Positions 1-10,641 of a stretch of 64,000 nucleotides of DNA are shown piece by piece; the stretch's first letter is position 1, and the number at the start of each line of letters is the position of its first letter. Source of the DNA: Scilla litardierei (lineage: Eukaryota > Streptophyta > Magnoliopsida > Asparagales > Asparagaceae); assembly GCA_030789695.1 (NCBI GenBank), contig CM061139.1:109218837-109282836 (forward strand), written 5' to 3'. A program made the position numbers and the translations under genes. The notes beneath the pieces were generated by a model that saw nothing but the letters and a program-made list of their open reading frames with translations, was not told where the DNA came from and did no database searches.

Positions 1-210
1 TTGCGTCGCCGTGCTTGCACGCGCACGTGCGCCGCCAATCGCCGGAGCTGCCGCCCAGCCGCCGCCGAAGATCGCCAGAAACCGCCGGCCGTGCTGCCCT
101 CTCCCCCTCCCCGTGCGTGAATAGCCTCCCCCTTGCATGAGAGGAGACAGAGGAGACAGGGGGAGAGAGTGTGTTAGAGAGAAAGAGAGTGACAGCCATA
201 TTACAGAATG

Positions 211-249
211 AAGAGAGAGAGAGAGGGAGAGAGAGAGAGAGAGAGAGAG
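211..249. repeat. GA microsatellite
   Basis: Almost uninterrupted GA dinucleotides with one GGG interruption, inside the putative LTR. Confidence 0.9.
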
Positions 250-1571
250 TTATGTTAATTTGTGTAAGGGGTAGGTGATAGTAGGTGGGGGTATTGAATG
301 TAATTTTTAACATGTTTTTAACCATATCATTAGCTAGTATTAGGTTAATTAATCGGTTGTTAGTGATAGATTTAATATCAACTAGTTAGCTTAATTCCAG
401 CATCTTATTAAATTGTTAGATAATGTTAGGTTAATAATATTTGAATAAAATGAGGCGTATCATGTTAATGTAACACAATATAAACATCACTTTAGCCAGA
501 GAACCCAATAAAATTAGACGAACCCAATTTAAAGATTATTTTAATATTGTGTTTATTCACGAAAAATCTAATTCAGTGATTTGTTTAACCAAAACAGAGA
601 ACCAGAAGTACCAACACGTAGTACCCGTCAAGACGAACCCAACGGCACAAAATTCGCTGAAATCAGGCAAGTATGCAATTTATAGTGAATTTCTGAAGTT
701 ATATGCTTATTTAGTCTTTTGCATGTAAAGTTGCATAACTCAAAACCTGCACGTGAAATGACGGGTGAAATCATTACCATGACAACCGTGACTAAAAATG
801 TGATCCAACGGCATATAACTTGATATACCTTAGTTTAGAACAATAGCAAGAAAAGTTAGTTTTCTGTATCATAATCGTTAAACTCTCATGTTCACCCTTT
901 TGATTAAATTATTGTGACTGTTGTTTCGACACTCTTGTAAATATGGAAAATGTTGTAATGATGACATTATTTAATTGATGCATGTCTTGGAATATTTAAC
1001 AAATGCGTGACATCGTGAGATCATGCGCCTCAAGGCGAAATCGTGACTTTCGTGATGTCATGTGAGTTGACAAATTCGTGCTTGTAATATAACTAAGCTG
1101 GCTCGTGTTCCAGCACATATTTGGGTGGGATTAGGGTTGAGGAGCTACTAGGCGTACGAAAGGGTACTCTCTTCAGGGGCACCACCCGTATGCGGTGGGT
1201 TAGCGCCAATCACGGTAAGCCCCCGTGTGAAGAACGACTCACTCATCACGACATAAAGGCGAGAACCCTATGCATGATAGAAAGCATTGCATTGTAATTG
1301 TAATAATCGTGTTCACTTGCTCGCACATTGGGATTGATATGTTTATAGTGCTTCCTTTTTAATTCGTTATAACTGCCATGTCATAACTTCTCACATTACT
1401 TGTTAAACTGCTTAGAACTGCATGCTAGGAGTATTTTACTTTATTTCATTATTTTTAATCAGCATGTTTAATCTTGTTGTCACTATCTCGTTTAATTCAT
1501 TAATGCCTCTTAAATTCAGTATAATTTTGTATAACTTGCCTTGGGTTCTAACATCTACTTGCAGACCTTTG

Positions 1572-1605
1572 CTGACATACATTCATGTTTTTGGATGTAT
1601 GTCAG
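1572..1605. repeat. perfect 10-bp inverted repeat in putative LTR
   Basis: CTGACATACA at 1572-1581 is matched by TGTATGTCAG at 1596-1605, giving a 10-bp stem with a 14-base loop. It could be an RNA hairpin in the R/U5 part of the LTR. Confidence 0.8.
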
Positions 1606-1956
1606 ATCCCGAGCTATAGCACCATGAGGACTAGTTGAGATAGCTGAACCAGTGGACCAAGACTTGTCAAACTAGTGAACCTTCATTGCACTTCTTTTCA
1701 TTTGTTGTATGGGTCATAAGACCCACTCTTCTTTTCTCCATTTGTTGTAATTCCGTTGAGACGTTTGAGATTGTAATAATGTTTTATTTACCTGTGTTGT
1801 TTTTAAGTAATGCAAGCAAGAATCTGCAAGATTTCACACAGACGCTTATTGTGTTAAGTCAGGAGGGAAAGAAAAGCAAAAGTACCTCCTCCTTACTTGC
1901 AATGTGGACCCGTTCGTGTCCTCGCTCCTAAGCTTAATGGGAAGCAGGGTGTGACA

Positions 1957-3661
1957 TTGTTCCATCGAGCTTCATTAAGAAACCTTTGCACATTTGATAT
2001 GAGAAAATGAGAGGTGAAGAAGAGAGCTGCCTAAAGTTGATCATGGAGAAATTTGATACACCATGTTGTCTCTTGAAGGACTGAAGCCGTGTCTGTCTGC
2101 AAAATCAATACTGTACTTGTATCTTTTAGTTCTTAAATCAAACACAGAAACAAAAGGTGAGTGCTAAGAGTTTCTCATAAATCAAAAACACAAATGAATA
2201 GTATGTAGACAACTCCATATAGTAATATTGGCACCACAGAGAAATGTATTCATGTCACTCACCTTAATGGTTCAGTTTGGGCCGTGTTAACATTGTAGGG
2301 ATACTGAACCTCCAGGAAGTGTGAGTAAATAACCTATTGTAGTTATCACATTGCAAAAAAGAAAAATTAACAATTCAAGAAATATACCACTATACAGTAA
2401 TAGGTCTGGGCCACTGACTGTGCAGCCCATTAGGACCTAAAATAGAGTGCCTTTATAGTGTTTATTCCTTTGAATAATGTAAACTAAAGGATCTGCATAA
2501 TTATTCGGTAAATTAAACTGTATAAAGGTAAAGGTTATGCACTAATTATATCATATTAAGCAACTGATATTTATTTTAGGAAACCTCTAAGATATAAAGT
2601 GCCTTCACTGGGCACAAATGGAAGATCAAGAGACAAGATTAAAATTAAGTGCGACATGATAAACAAAAGCAAGCACCTTGAAAAACAAAATAAGCAATTG
2701 CTTGGACGCCCCCCTATGGCCATATCTATACATAAAAGAATCTTGTTGTCCAAACCAGAGTTGTTTACTTGCAGAACAATTTATACATTGGCTACTAAAT
2801 TCTTGATAGTCAATGGCAAGCCCTTGTGATTATCAAAAACCACACCTTGAACAAAGTCATGTGTTTTAGTATTCAAAAAAATGTTGCTTTGTTCATGCCA
2901 AGCTGCACATATACTGTTCTTTTATATCCAGATACCAAATTCCCACTAAATAAACCATTTGTTCACATACATCAACGAGCAATATCTATTGTCGTACAGT
3001 TCTCGAATCTAGTGTATGAATATGATTTACAGAAATACGGGTGCGTGTGATCCATGGAAAAATTTTAAAACTTTATCCAGCCAGTCAAGACTTTAAAGAA
3101 CTCGAATTAGAGATACCTCAAACAAACATAAGTGAGAGAAGAAAATGTCAGTAATGCATACTGCTGTAGAATAGCTTTAGAGCATGTTGTACATGTTCTC
3201 CATGGTGCTCTCATTAGTTACAATAGAATGCATCTACAAGTGTTGTTGCGAAAAATGATAAATGCACTGATTGACAGTAAACATATATACCAGGGAGCAT
3301 GATCAGAAGCAAATATGTGCGAAGGCCTGATGCATCGATTTCCATAACCAGATTGAAAAATTGATGTCCATTTTCAAGATACATCACATAGAAAATAAAC
3401 AAATAAAATAAAAAACTAAGTCTATACAGTACCCGTATTTGGTATGTCTTTTGCAAATAGAGTAAAAAAGATATTATTCTACCAAAATTTTTATTTAAAT
3501 GAAAATTTAGTTTGGTTTATAATCTAATAGAAATTACATTACAATGCCAACAAGATTCTACATTTTGTCTTGCAGGCTCGTCCCTTAGAAAATCTCTTTA
3601 TTCAGTGTAATATAACTATAAGGAGGTGTATGATATTTAAGGTGTCCGTCTGAACTATGTG
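1957..3661. other. unassigned AT-rich DNA
   Basis: Only short chance ORFs on both strands, no recognised protein motifs, no RNA gene and no terminal repeats were seen. Before nest 1 inserted, this DNA was continuous with 41583 onward, as the GACAT duplication shows. Confidence 0.6.
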
Positions 3662-3666
3662 GACAT
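3662..3666. repeat. target site duplication GACAT of copia element A (left copy)
   Basis: GACAT precedes the TG that opens the left LTR at 3667. The same five bases follow the terminal CA of the split right LTR at 41578-41582. This fixes the outer limits of nest 1. Confidence 0.93.
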
Positions 3667-4397
3667 TGTAATGCCCTGCTAAGCTACTGCACAAGTACTA
3701 GAGGGGGGTGAATAGTACTTTAAAATAATTAAGAGGCTAATTCCTAATTACTTGCAAACTCTACCAAACAATGCGGAAAATGCGGAAATGTAAATGTTAG
3801 ACAACAAAGAAACAATCGTAAACAACGATATTACTGGGTTCGGATCCACCCAAGTCTCTCCGACTTGTTCCCGGTGATCCTACGTCCCAACCACCCGGAT
3901 CCCCTCCGGATACTCAAGTTAGAAACCCTAACTCAAGATTTCCACTATGAAATACTTGTGAAAAACCTTCACAAGTTAAATCATACACAAAGTAATTTGT
4001 GACTCCCACAACCCGGGATCACAACCACACTCTCACAACCGAGAGTGAAACTTACAATATGAATTGAAATGAAATAGAACTTCTTACCGACAAAATACCT
4101 ATGCCTTGAGTAATGCTTACGAATTAGGGCAAAGATGATTTTGAGGAAGAAGATGAGGCACCAAACCCTAGCTCCAAGATGTGGATCAACGATGGAGAGC
4201 TATGGGGATGTTGTTGACCTAGAATCAAGCACTTGGCTTGGAAGGCTTCACACTCAATGAATCTCACTTTGGAAGTAAGAGTGGGGAGAGATTATTGAAT
4301 GGAATGAAAGAGCTTTGAATGAGCTTGGAATGATTTCTGTTGATCTCTAAACTTGCAATAATATCAGCCTTGACTGCAATGAATGCAGCCCATCAAG

Positions 4398-4405
4398 TAT
4401 TTATA
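4398..4405 (-). promoter_or_regulatory. TATA box of element A LTR
   Basis: Minus strand reads TATAAATA, about 65 bases downstream (in element orientation) of the hairpin array. Transcription would start roughly 25-35 bases further, near 4370. The twin in the 5' LTR is at 14961-14968. Confidence 0.7.
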
Positions 4406-4470
4406 AGTTAGAGGAGAGAGAGAAAGAAAAACGTTTCAATTAATGCTCCAACGGCTCTTTTCTGAACCCA

Positions 4471-5007
4471 ACTAGTCGGTCAAAGAACAACCACCGACCG
4501 ACTAGTTCATCAACTAGTCGGTCGGTCAATTAACATAGACCGACTAATGAGAACAGAGAAAAGGTCGAAGCACAGACAAAAGGAACTAGTCGGTCCAAGA
4601 AGGGTACCTGACCGACTAGTTTCACAACTAGTCGGTCGGTTACTCAACTGATACCGACTAAGAGAAAAGCAAATAGTCTGAGAGCAAATTGAATTAGTCG
4701 GTCCAAGAACAAATGTTGACCGACTAGTTCATCAACTAGTCGGTCACCAAATGTGCATAGACCGACTAACGATAAACAGTAAGTCAGGTGAAAATTGGCA
4801 TGTACAGTAAAACTCAACTAGTCGGTCCAAGAAGGAAAGTTGACCAACTAGTTCATCAATTAGTCGGTCGATCAAAGAACACAGACCGACTAATGATAAA
4901 CCGTAACGAGCTTGGAAATGACTGACTGAAACTAGTCGGTCCAAGAAGCTTTGCCGACCGACTAGATGACCATCTAGTCGGTCAGTTCTTCTTCTTGAAC
5001 CAACTAA
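4471..5007 (-). repeat. CTAGTCGGTC hairpin array in U3 of element A (3' LTR)
   Basis: Five units of roughly 100-115 bp. Each holds CTAGTCGGTC, then a nearby GACCGACTAG, then CTAGTCGGTC again and GACCGACTAA, so each unit can fold into one or two hairpins. Half-sites are conserved while the sequence between them drifts. The array lies directly upstream of the TATA box in element orientation. The twin in the 5' LTR is at about 15032-15570, and a homologous array sits in unrelated element B. Confidence 0.9.
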
Positions 5008-5410
5008 CATGCACAAGAAGTCCCGAATCGAAGCGCGATGCTTCGGGAAAGATTGTATGGACTTCAACTAAGATCCTAGAGCTATGATATGAGCGTTATG
5101 AAGATTTAAGACGTAAGACCTACTCAAGGCTTAACATTCTACGAAAGAAGCTTAAAGACTATAAATAAAACTTGACGATACCGTCTTCAAAAGCTTCAAT
5201 CGAATCTTCATGACTTCTAAAATGGTCCATAAGCTTCAACGAAGCTTTAGGCATACGATCACGTGCTTTGAGAAGTCTTGAGACGTCGCTTTGGATGTTC
5301 ATATGAATTTGGCGACGATCTCCATAACTGCGCTCACAAAGTGTTAGTTCACGATATATTTATGTTTGTTCATCATCCAAAACCAAATCCGGGGAGTCCA
5401 ATATCCAACA

Positions 5411-5425
5411 TTCTCCCCCTTTTTG
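5411..5425 (-). promoter_or_regulatory. polypurine tract of element A
   Basis: Minus strand reads CAAAAAGGGGGAGAA directly before the 3' LTR, the expected plus-strand DNA primer. Similar CT runs on the plus strand near 5484, 5631 and 5712 may be extra purine tracts; several tracts are known in SIRE-type elements. Confidence 0.85.
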
Positions 5426-6372
5426 GTGATGACAAACCAACATAAATAATAATCAAAAATAATGATTCAAATGAAATTTACTTACTCCCCCTGCATTGAT
5501 GACACGTTAATTCCAAATTAAACAATAATAGTATGCATCAAGCAGACAAGTAAAGTATATAAAATGAGAATCGATTACCAAAAGTTGGTTATTGAAATAT
5601 CGGATTTGAAAATCCATTTATATATCTTAACTCCCCCTGAATCTAACATATCAAATTAGATTCTTGGAAAGATGCTTTAAATTTTCATTTAGCACATCGT
5701 TATTATTATATCTCTCCCCCTTTGGCATTAGCAAAAAGAGCGGGAGGAGATCAACGACAACAACAATGGCTTCAAATAAAAGCACGGGAGTCGTAGAATA
5801 CGACGATGATTCAAGTGACACCAAAGGAAAATACGAATAAAATCAAGGCGTGTCAATGATACCATAGTCGAAAATCGTAAAACAAAATAATCAAAACTCA
5901 AATCAATTTTACGGATTGAGTTAAGGAATATACTCTTCAATATCAACATTCTTGGTTAATTTAGTGCATGGAAAACAATTCTATGTTTCCATAGAATAAA
6001 TTTCTATTAAACCAAGTTATTATCGTCGAGCGTCGAAATTAAGACATAAGAGACATATAAAGAATATATAATGTGCACAATATAATGGAATGTCAACATC
6101 GATGTATATAAATATAAATGAAGCATGAGTACAACAAAATCATACATCGTTAACATACAAAAGCGATCCAACGATCGAGGCACAAAATACAACAGCAGAG
6201 ATACCAAATCACACATATATCAGAGTATCACAAAACATACAACATCACCAGAGTACATCATTATACATCATCAAAATGATCCAAAAATCATAGCCACCCT
6301 CACTATCCTACCCAATCTCTCTCACAACTAGATATGTCATCCAATGTGCATCGGGAGAGGCCTCAAAGGAGC
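5426..6372 (-). other. 3' untranslated region of element A
   Basis: AT-rich internal DNA between the extra ORF and the 3' LTR. It holds up to three additional AGGGGGAG-type purine tracts (near 5484, 5631, 5712). Only short chance ORFs were seen. Confidence 0.7.
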
Positions 6373-8010
6373 TCAAGAGGCAGCGGGAGGATCAGAAGCA
6401 ACTGCAGGCTCAGCAGGAGCGGAGGTGGTAACTGGATCAGCTGGAATGTCAACGGGAGCGACGGTAGATGAGATCTCAGGCACGGTAGTGGAGACGATCT
6501 CAGGAGCAGCGACGGCAGTGGCCTCGGGAGCACCAGTCGAAGTATCCACCGCAGGTGTGGTGGCAACAGGAGTACTCTCGGGGTCACCAGCAGAAGAGAC
6601 AGCAGCAGCACCAGAAGTGCCCTCGGGGGCACGAGTAGAAACACGAGCAAGCTCCTCAATGTCCTCCTCATCCAACTCATCCTCGTCAGAAAAAGACGGA
6701 GGGATCTCAATATCAAGGTGACGAGCTATACGGCAGAGAATCTCCTCAGAACGAGCCTGACGAGACTCCAAACGTCGCACAGAACGAACGAGCTCGGCAA
6801 GAGTGGAAGAGGGAGCAGCAGAGGCAGACGCGGAGGCAGACGCTGAAGGTGTCATCCTCTGAACGTGACGGAGTGCCGCAAGAGACTTCTTGACGGCCGT
6901 CGCGTTTAGAGGAGGACCAAGAGGTCGCTCATCGTCACGAGGGAGTGTGACACGGAAGTGGCGAAATACCAGAGTCAACAAGCACGAGAAGGGGATATGA
7001 GCCGACTTCGTGGACTTGCGAACACACTCCAAAGAGTCCATCTTATCGAGTATAATGCGAGCCCAGTTAATCGAGCTCCCCATGAAAATAGCATAGATCA
7101 ATTTCAAGAAGGGCTGGGACGGTAGAGATGAGGAGCCGTACTTGGGAAGCAAGCACGACTTCAGAATCAAATTCAGGACCCATGCATTAGGCTTGAAGGA
7201 TTTGGAGGGTACGCCAATCATGGCGGGAGGAATCTGATGGAAAATCTCAGAAAGGATGGTCTGATCGAGGGAAGATATATCATCAACAGAAATGTCAGAG
7301 GGGAGGAGGCCAGACGAGGAGATACCCAAAATCTCTCCTAAGATTTCTGCCGTGAGGACTATAGGAGTCCCCAAAACAGTCGTCTCAATCGAGTGGGTCT
7401 CGTCGTACTGACCCCAGACGCGGTTGGCATAGAAAAGTTTCACTAGGCGAGGGTAGGGGTGAGGGTTCGACTTCGGGTCATATCGAAGGTAATCGAGAAG
7501 ACCTGAGGACGAAAGAAGATCAGCTAGCCCTATGAAGTCACTAAACTGCACGAAATGCTCCAGAAGCAGTGGGCAATGTTCAATACGGTTGTAAGCCGCG
7601 AGACACAGAGGGTCGTCACGACACAACGAGATATCGACACCGCCTACCGGCATCGGAGCCTTTCCCTTAGGCTTTCGGGTAGACGTACGTGGTCGGGAGC
7701 TAGACTCAGGATGGGTAGGAGGAGTGGGTTCCCTATGAGTCTCAGTCTCGGGTCTGAACTCGGTATCGGAATCGGTAGGAGTATGGAAAGAGGAGGGAAA
7801 GGCAAGTTCCTTGGTCTTGGGCATAGGCTTGGGCTTGGGTTGAGCACGGGGCTTTGCTTTCGTCGTCCTCTTACGCTTAAGAGGAGGCGAAGACGAAGAG
7901 GGTTCGGTAGGCTTCGAACGACGTTTCGGAGGAGGGGGGTCCGAGGGTGGCGAATCGACGGTCATGGGCGAAGGGCCAGAGGGAGTGATCGAAATACGTG
8001 TACGAGCCAT
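6373..8010 (-). CDS. additional ORF of element A, putative plant transposon protein family
   Basis: An uninterrupted 545-residue ORF that begins MARTRIS, lying downstream of pol in the place where SIRE elements carry an env-like gene. Residues 1-125 are rich in Pro, Ser, Lys and Arg with basic clusters resembling nuclear localisation signals. Residues about 130-330 hold a folded-looking domain with LVKLFYAN and TAEILGEILGI, which I recognise as the putative plant transposon protein family (Pfam Transposase_32 type). A basic helical stretch near 395-425 precedes an acidic EDELDEEDIEEL segment and an Ala/Thr/Pro/Val-rich tail. No signal peptide or transmembrane segment is obvious, which argues against an envelope role. 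It is intact while the neighbouring gag-pol is broken. Its function is unknown. The plus ORFs at 6344-6721 and 7555-8052 are antisense shadows. Confidence 0.8.
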   Translation of the reverse strand: MARTRISITPSGPSPMTVDSPPSDPPPPKRRSKPTEPSSSSPPLKRKRTTKAKPRAQPKPKPMPKTKELAFPSSFHTPTDSDTEFRPETETHREPTPPTHPESSSRPRTSTRKPKGKAPMPVGGVDISLCRDDPLCLAAYNRIEHCPLLLEHFVQFSDFIGLADLLSSSGLLDYLRYDPKSNPHPYPRLVKLFYANRVWGQYDETHSIETTVLGTPIVLTAEILGEILGISSSGLLPSDISVDDISSLDQTILSEIFHQIPPAMIGVPSKSFKPNAWVLNLILKSCLLPKYGSSSLPSQPFLKLIYAIFMGSSINWARIILDKMDSLECVRKSTKSAHIPFSCLLTLVFRHFRVTLPRDDERPLGPPLNATAVKKSLAALRHVQRMTPSASASASASAAPSSTLAELVRSVRRLESRQARSEEILCRIARHLDIEIPPSFSDEDELDEEDIEELARVSTRAPEGTSGAAAVSSAGDPESTPVATTPAVDTSTGAPEATAVAAPEIVSTTVPEISSTVAPVDIPADPVTTSAPAEPAVASDPPAAS

Positions 8011-8260
8011 AATCGAGGCACTACACGACGCAAGAGATCGAAGAAGCCCTAGAGAATCGAAATGACACCCTAGCCGAAATGATCTAACCCTAGAGAGCTA
8101 ACCCTAACCCTAGGAAGCTAAAAGAGGGGAGAGGATCACCTAGGAGGAGAGGGTCACGGTCGGCGACGGAGGAGATGGCCGGAAACAGGCCGGAGATCGA
8201 CGGACACGAAGGAAGAAGTCGAAGGGTCGGGGGGTTTTGAGCTGGAGAGAGGGGAGAGAG
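8011..8260 (-). promoter_or_regulatory. leader of the extra ORF with telobox-like motifs
   Basis: The DNA just upstream of the extra ORF is CT-rich on the minus strand. It has several TTAGGGT/CCCTAA telobox-like motifs between 8066 and 8115, typical of plant 5' leaders. A weak TATA-like CTATACTC lies near 8275-8282. Whether this is an independent promoter is inference. Confidence 0.35.
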
Positions 8261-8530
8261 ACCGACTAAAAGTGAGTATAGTCGGTCGGGGCTGAGTTTT
8301 AATCGACTGGAATTCGAAAAGACAAAACAGTCCCCGTCACAACTAGTCGGTCACAGTTCAAGCACTGACCGACTAGATTACGATCTAGTCGGTCGGTCAA
8401 TGAGCTTGAACCGACTAGTTGCAAACAGTGGCTGAACCCAATTTAACTGACAAGAATTAGTCGGTCTGAGTTCATTTACTGACCGACTAGATCTCAATCT
8501 AGTCGGTCGGTCAATGAACATGAACCGACT
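8261..8530 (-). repeat. internal copy of the CTAGTCGGTC hairpin module upstream of the extra ORF
   Basis: Two full units (about 8341-8425 and 8456-8532) plus a half unit at 8261-8287 repeat the half-sites of the LTR array, in the same orientation. They lie between pol and the extra ORF, on its 5' side. The remaining sequence to 8782 is AT-rich and non-coding. Confidence 0.85.
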
Positions 8531-8782
8531 AAGGAGGTCCAAAAATTTTAGAATTTGAAATTTTGATTTCTCTCCTAATCGCATATCGATGAAACATCAA
8601 AACACTCTCATTAATCATTATACTACCCCATTAAACATCGAAAATCTAAAATTTGACGATTACGCACAAATCGAGCGAAAATTCCGAAAATTCAACAAAA
8701 ATCCAGAAAATTTCAATTAATCTAGCATGAGCAAATATAAAGAATTGAATAGCATGCAAGATTATTGAAAAACATATGAATC

Positions 8783-10641
8783 CTAAATCTCGGATTCACC
8801 CATAATCCCCAATTCTCGACGCAACCGCACAAAGGAGTCCTCCTTTAGGGGTTTCGTGAAAATATCGGCGATTTGCTTCTGGGTTTCAACGTACACTAAT
8901 ATGATGTCCTTTTTAGCAACATGATCATCTAAGAAATGGTGTCGGACATCTATGTGTTTCGAACGGGAATGGTGTACCGGGTTCTTGGAGAGACATATTG
9001 CACTTTGGTTGTCCACCATGATAGGGCAAGTATCACAGTTTATCCCAAAGTCTTTAAGTGTGTGTCTCATCCAAAGAACTTGAGCACACGCGGCACCGGC
9101 GGCAATGTATTCCGCCTCGGTGGTTGAAAGTGATACGGAATTCTGCTTCTTGGAAAACCAAGAGACAAGAGAATTTCCTATAAAATGGCAAGTGCCACTA
9201 GTACTTTTCCTGTCGGATTTGCATCCCGCATAATCGGCGTCACTATATGAGATTAACTCATATGTGCTAGATTTTGGATAAAGTAATCCAAAATCAAGTG
9301 TGTAACTTAGATAACGGAAAATACGTTTTACCGCTACTAAGTGTGACTCCTTAGGTTGAGACTGATAACGAGCACATACGAATACGGCAAACATAATATC
9401 GGGCCTACTTGCGGTAAGATAAAGTAAACTACCTATCATACCTCGATATAGACGAATGTCTACATCCTTACCGCCCGTATCCTTATCAAGATGCGTAGTT
9501 GTGCTCATTGAAGTCTTTTTCCCGGAGGCATTCTCCATTCCAAATCGCTTTAGCAACTCCACCGTATACTTCGTTTGGTGGATGAAGATTGCATCGTCCA
9601 TTTGGCGAATTTGGAGACCTAAGAAATATTTGAGCGCACCCATGTGGCTCATCTCAAATTGATCCTTCATCACATTAGAAAACTCTTCGCAAAGAGCAAA
9701 GTTAGTAGCACCGAAAATGATATCATCAACATATATTTGGACTAAAATTATATCATTATTCGAATACTTAACAAATAATGTGGAATCAACTTCTCCCATT
9801 TTAAATCCTAAATCCAAAAGAAAATTCTTTAGACGGTCATACCAAGCTCGAGGAGCTTGTCTCAAACCGTAAAGAGCTTTCTTAAGTTTAAAAACATGAT
9901 TTGGAAATTTTTCATTAATAAAACCCGGAGGTTGAGGAACATAAACTTCCTCAACAACATCTCCGTTTAAAACACACTTTTAACATCCATTTGAAATAAT
10001 TTAAAATCTTTATGGCATGCAAAAGACAATAATAATCTAATTGATTCTAATCTAGCTACCGGAGCGAAGGATTCTTCGAAATCAATACCTTCCTCTTGAC
10101 GGTAGCCTTGAGCAACCAACCGAGCTTTGTTCCGGACGACGACTTGGTTTTCGTCGGTCTTGTTCTTGAAGATCCACTTTGTCCCTATGACGGTGTGGTT
10201 CTTCGATGGCAAAGGAACAAGCTCCCAAACCTCATTCCTCTCGAATTGAATGAGTTCCTCCTCCATGGCTAAGATCCAAGCGCTATCTTCGCACGCCTCA
10301 TTAATATTCTTTGGCTCAATCGAGGAGGCAAAGGCACAATGCGCGAAGTAGTTCACTTGCGATCTCGTCTTGACACTATCATGGATATTGCCAATGACTT
10401 GCTCATGAGGATGGTCACGAACGGTATGAAGTCGTTTGGGAATACCTTGATCACTAGGAACATTCTCAAAAACTTCATTAGTAGGGTTAGTCTCAATAGA
10501 ATCAATAGAATTATTGGAATTAGAAATAGAATTACCAATTGAATCACATAAGACATCCATAGAGTCATCATCATTAGTAATTCGAGTTGGGACAAATCCT
10601 TCATTAAATGAGACATGAAGCGATTCCTCGATCGTTGAGGT
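8783..10641 (-). pseudogene. RT and RNase H of element A (broken)
   Basis: Ty1/copia reverse transcriptase with [32 protein letters not shown] and the catalytic YVDDI motif, then RNase H with SYSDADYAG, SLSTTEAEYIAAG and KHIDVRHHFLDD. The sequence ends at GESEI with a stop at 8783. A one-base loss in a T run near 9969 shifts the frame just after DVKS, splitting RT into 9967-10560 and the downstream part. A TGA at 10642-10644 separates it from integrase. LLYLTASRPDIMF and the linker style fit the SIRE lineage. The catalytic residues remain, so the damage is recent. Confidence 0.9.

Larger units (their letters stand above)
1..1956 (+). mobile_element. probable 3' part of a gypsy-type LTR
   Basis: This stretch has no credible ORF. 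It ends in GTGTGACA at 1956, a typical 3' end of plant Ty3/gypsy LTRs whose other end would begin TGTCAC outside the window. A GC-rich, then GA-rich, then AT-rich layout and a strong hairpin near 1572-1605 fit U3-R-U5 sequence. No primer binding site follows position 1956, so this would be a 3' LTR or a solo LTR. No second LTR copy lies in the window, so the assignment rests on general appearance and is tentative. Confidence 0.4.
3667..5410 (-). repeat. 3' LTR of copia element A
   Basis: This 1744-bp copy runs from TG at 3667 to CA at 5410 and is nearly identical to the split 5' LTR. In element orientation it begins TGTTGGATATTGG and ends GCATTACA. It holds the hairpin array at 4471-5007 and a TATA box at 4398-4405. 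The minus ORF at 4744-5067 and its twin in the other LTR are chance readings through the array. Confidence 0.93.

Noticed and set aside
4471..5007. Regularly spaced repeats resembling a CRISPR array
   Set aside because: The repeats are diverged inverted half-sites inside plant LTRs, with unequal spacing and no cas genes.
6344..6721. Plus ORF of 125 codons rich in Ala, Gly, Ser and Thr
   Set aside because: Antisense of the repetitive Ala/Pro/Thr-rich tail of the extra ORF.
6373..8010. Envelope protein in the SIRE env-like position
   Set aside because: No signal peptide, hydrophobic fusion region or transmembrane anchor is visible; basic and acidic regions and the transposon-protein domain fit better.
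8066..8115. CCCTAA repeats as an interstitial telomere tract
   Set aside because: Only a few interrupted copies; better read as telobox motifs in a leader.
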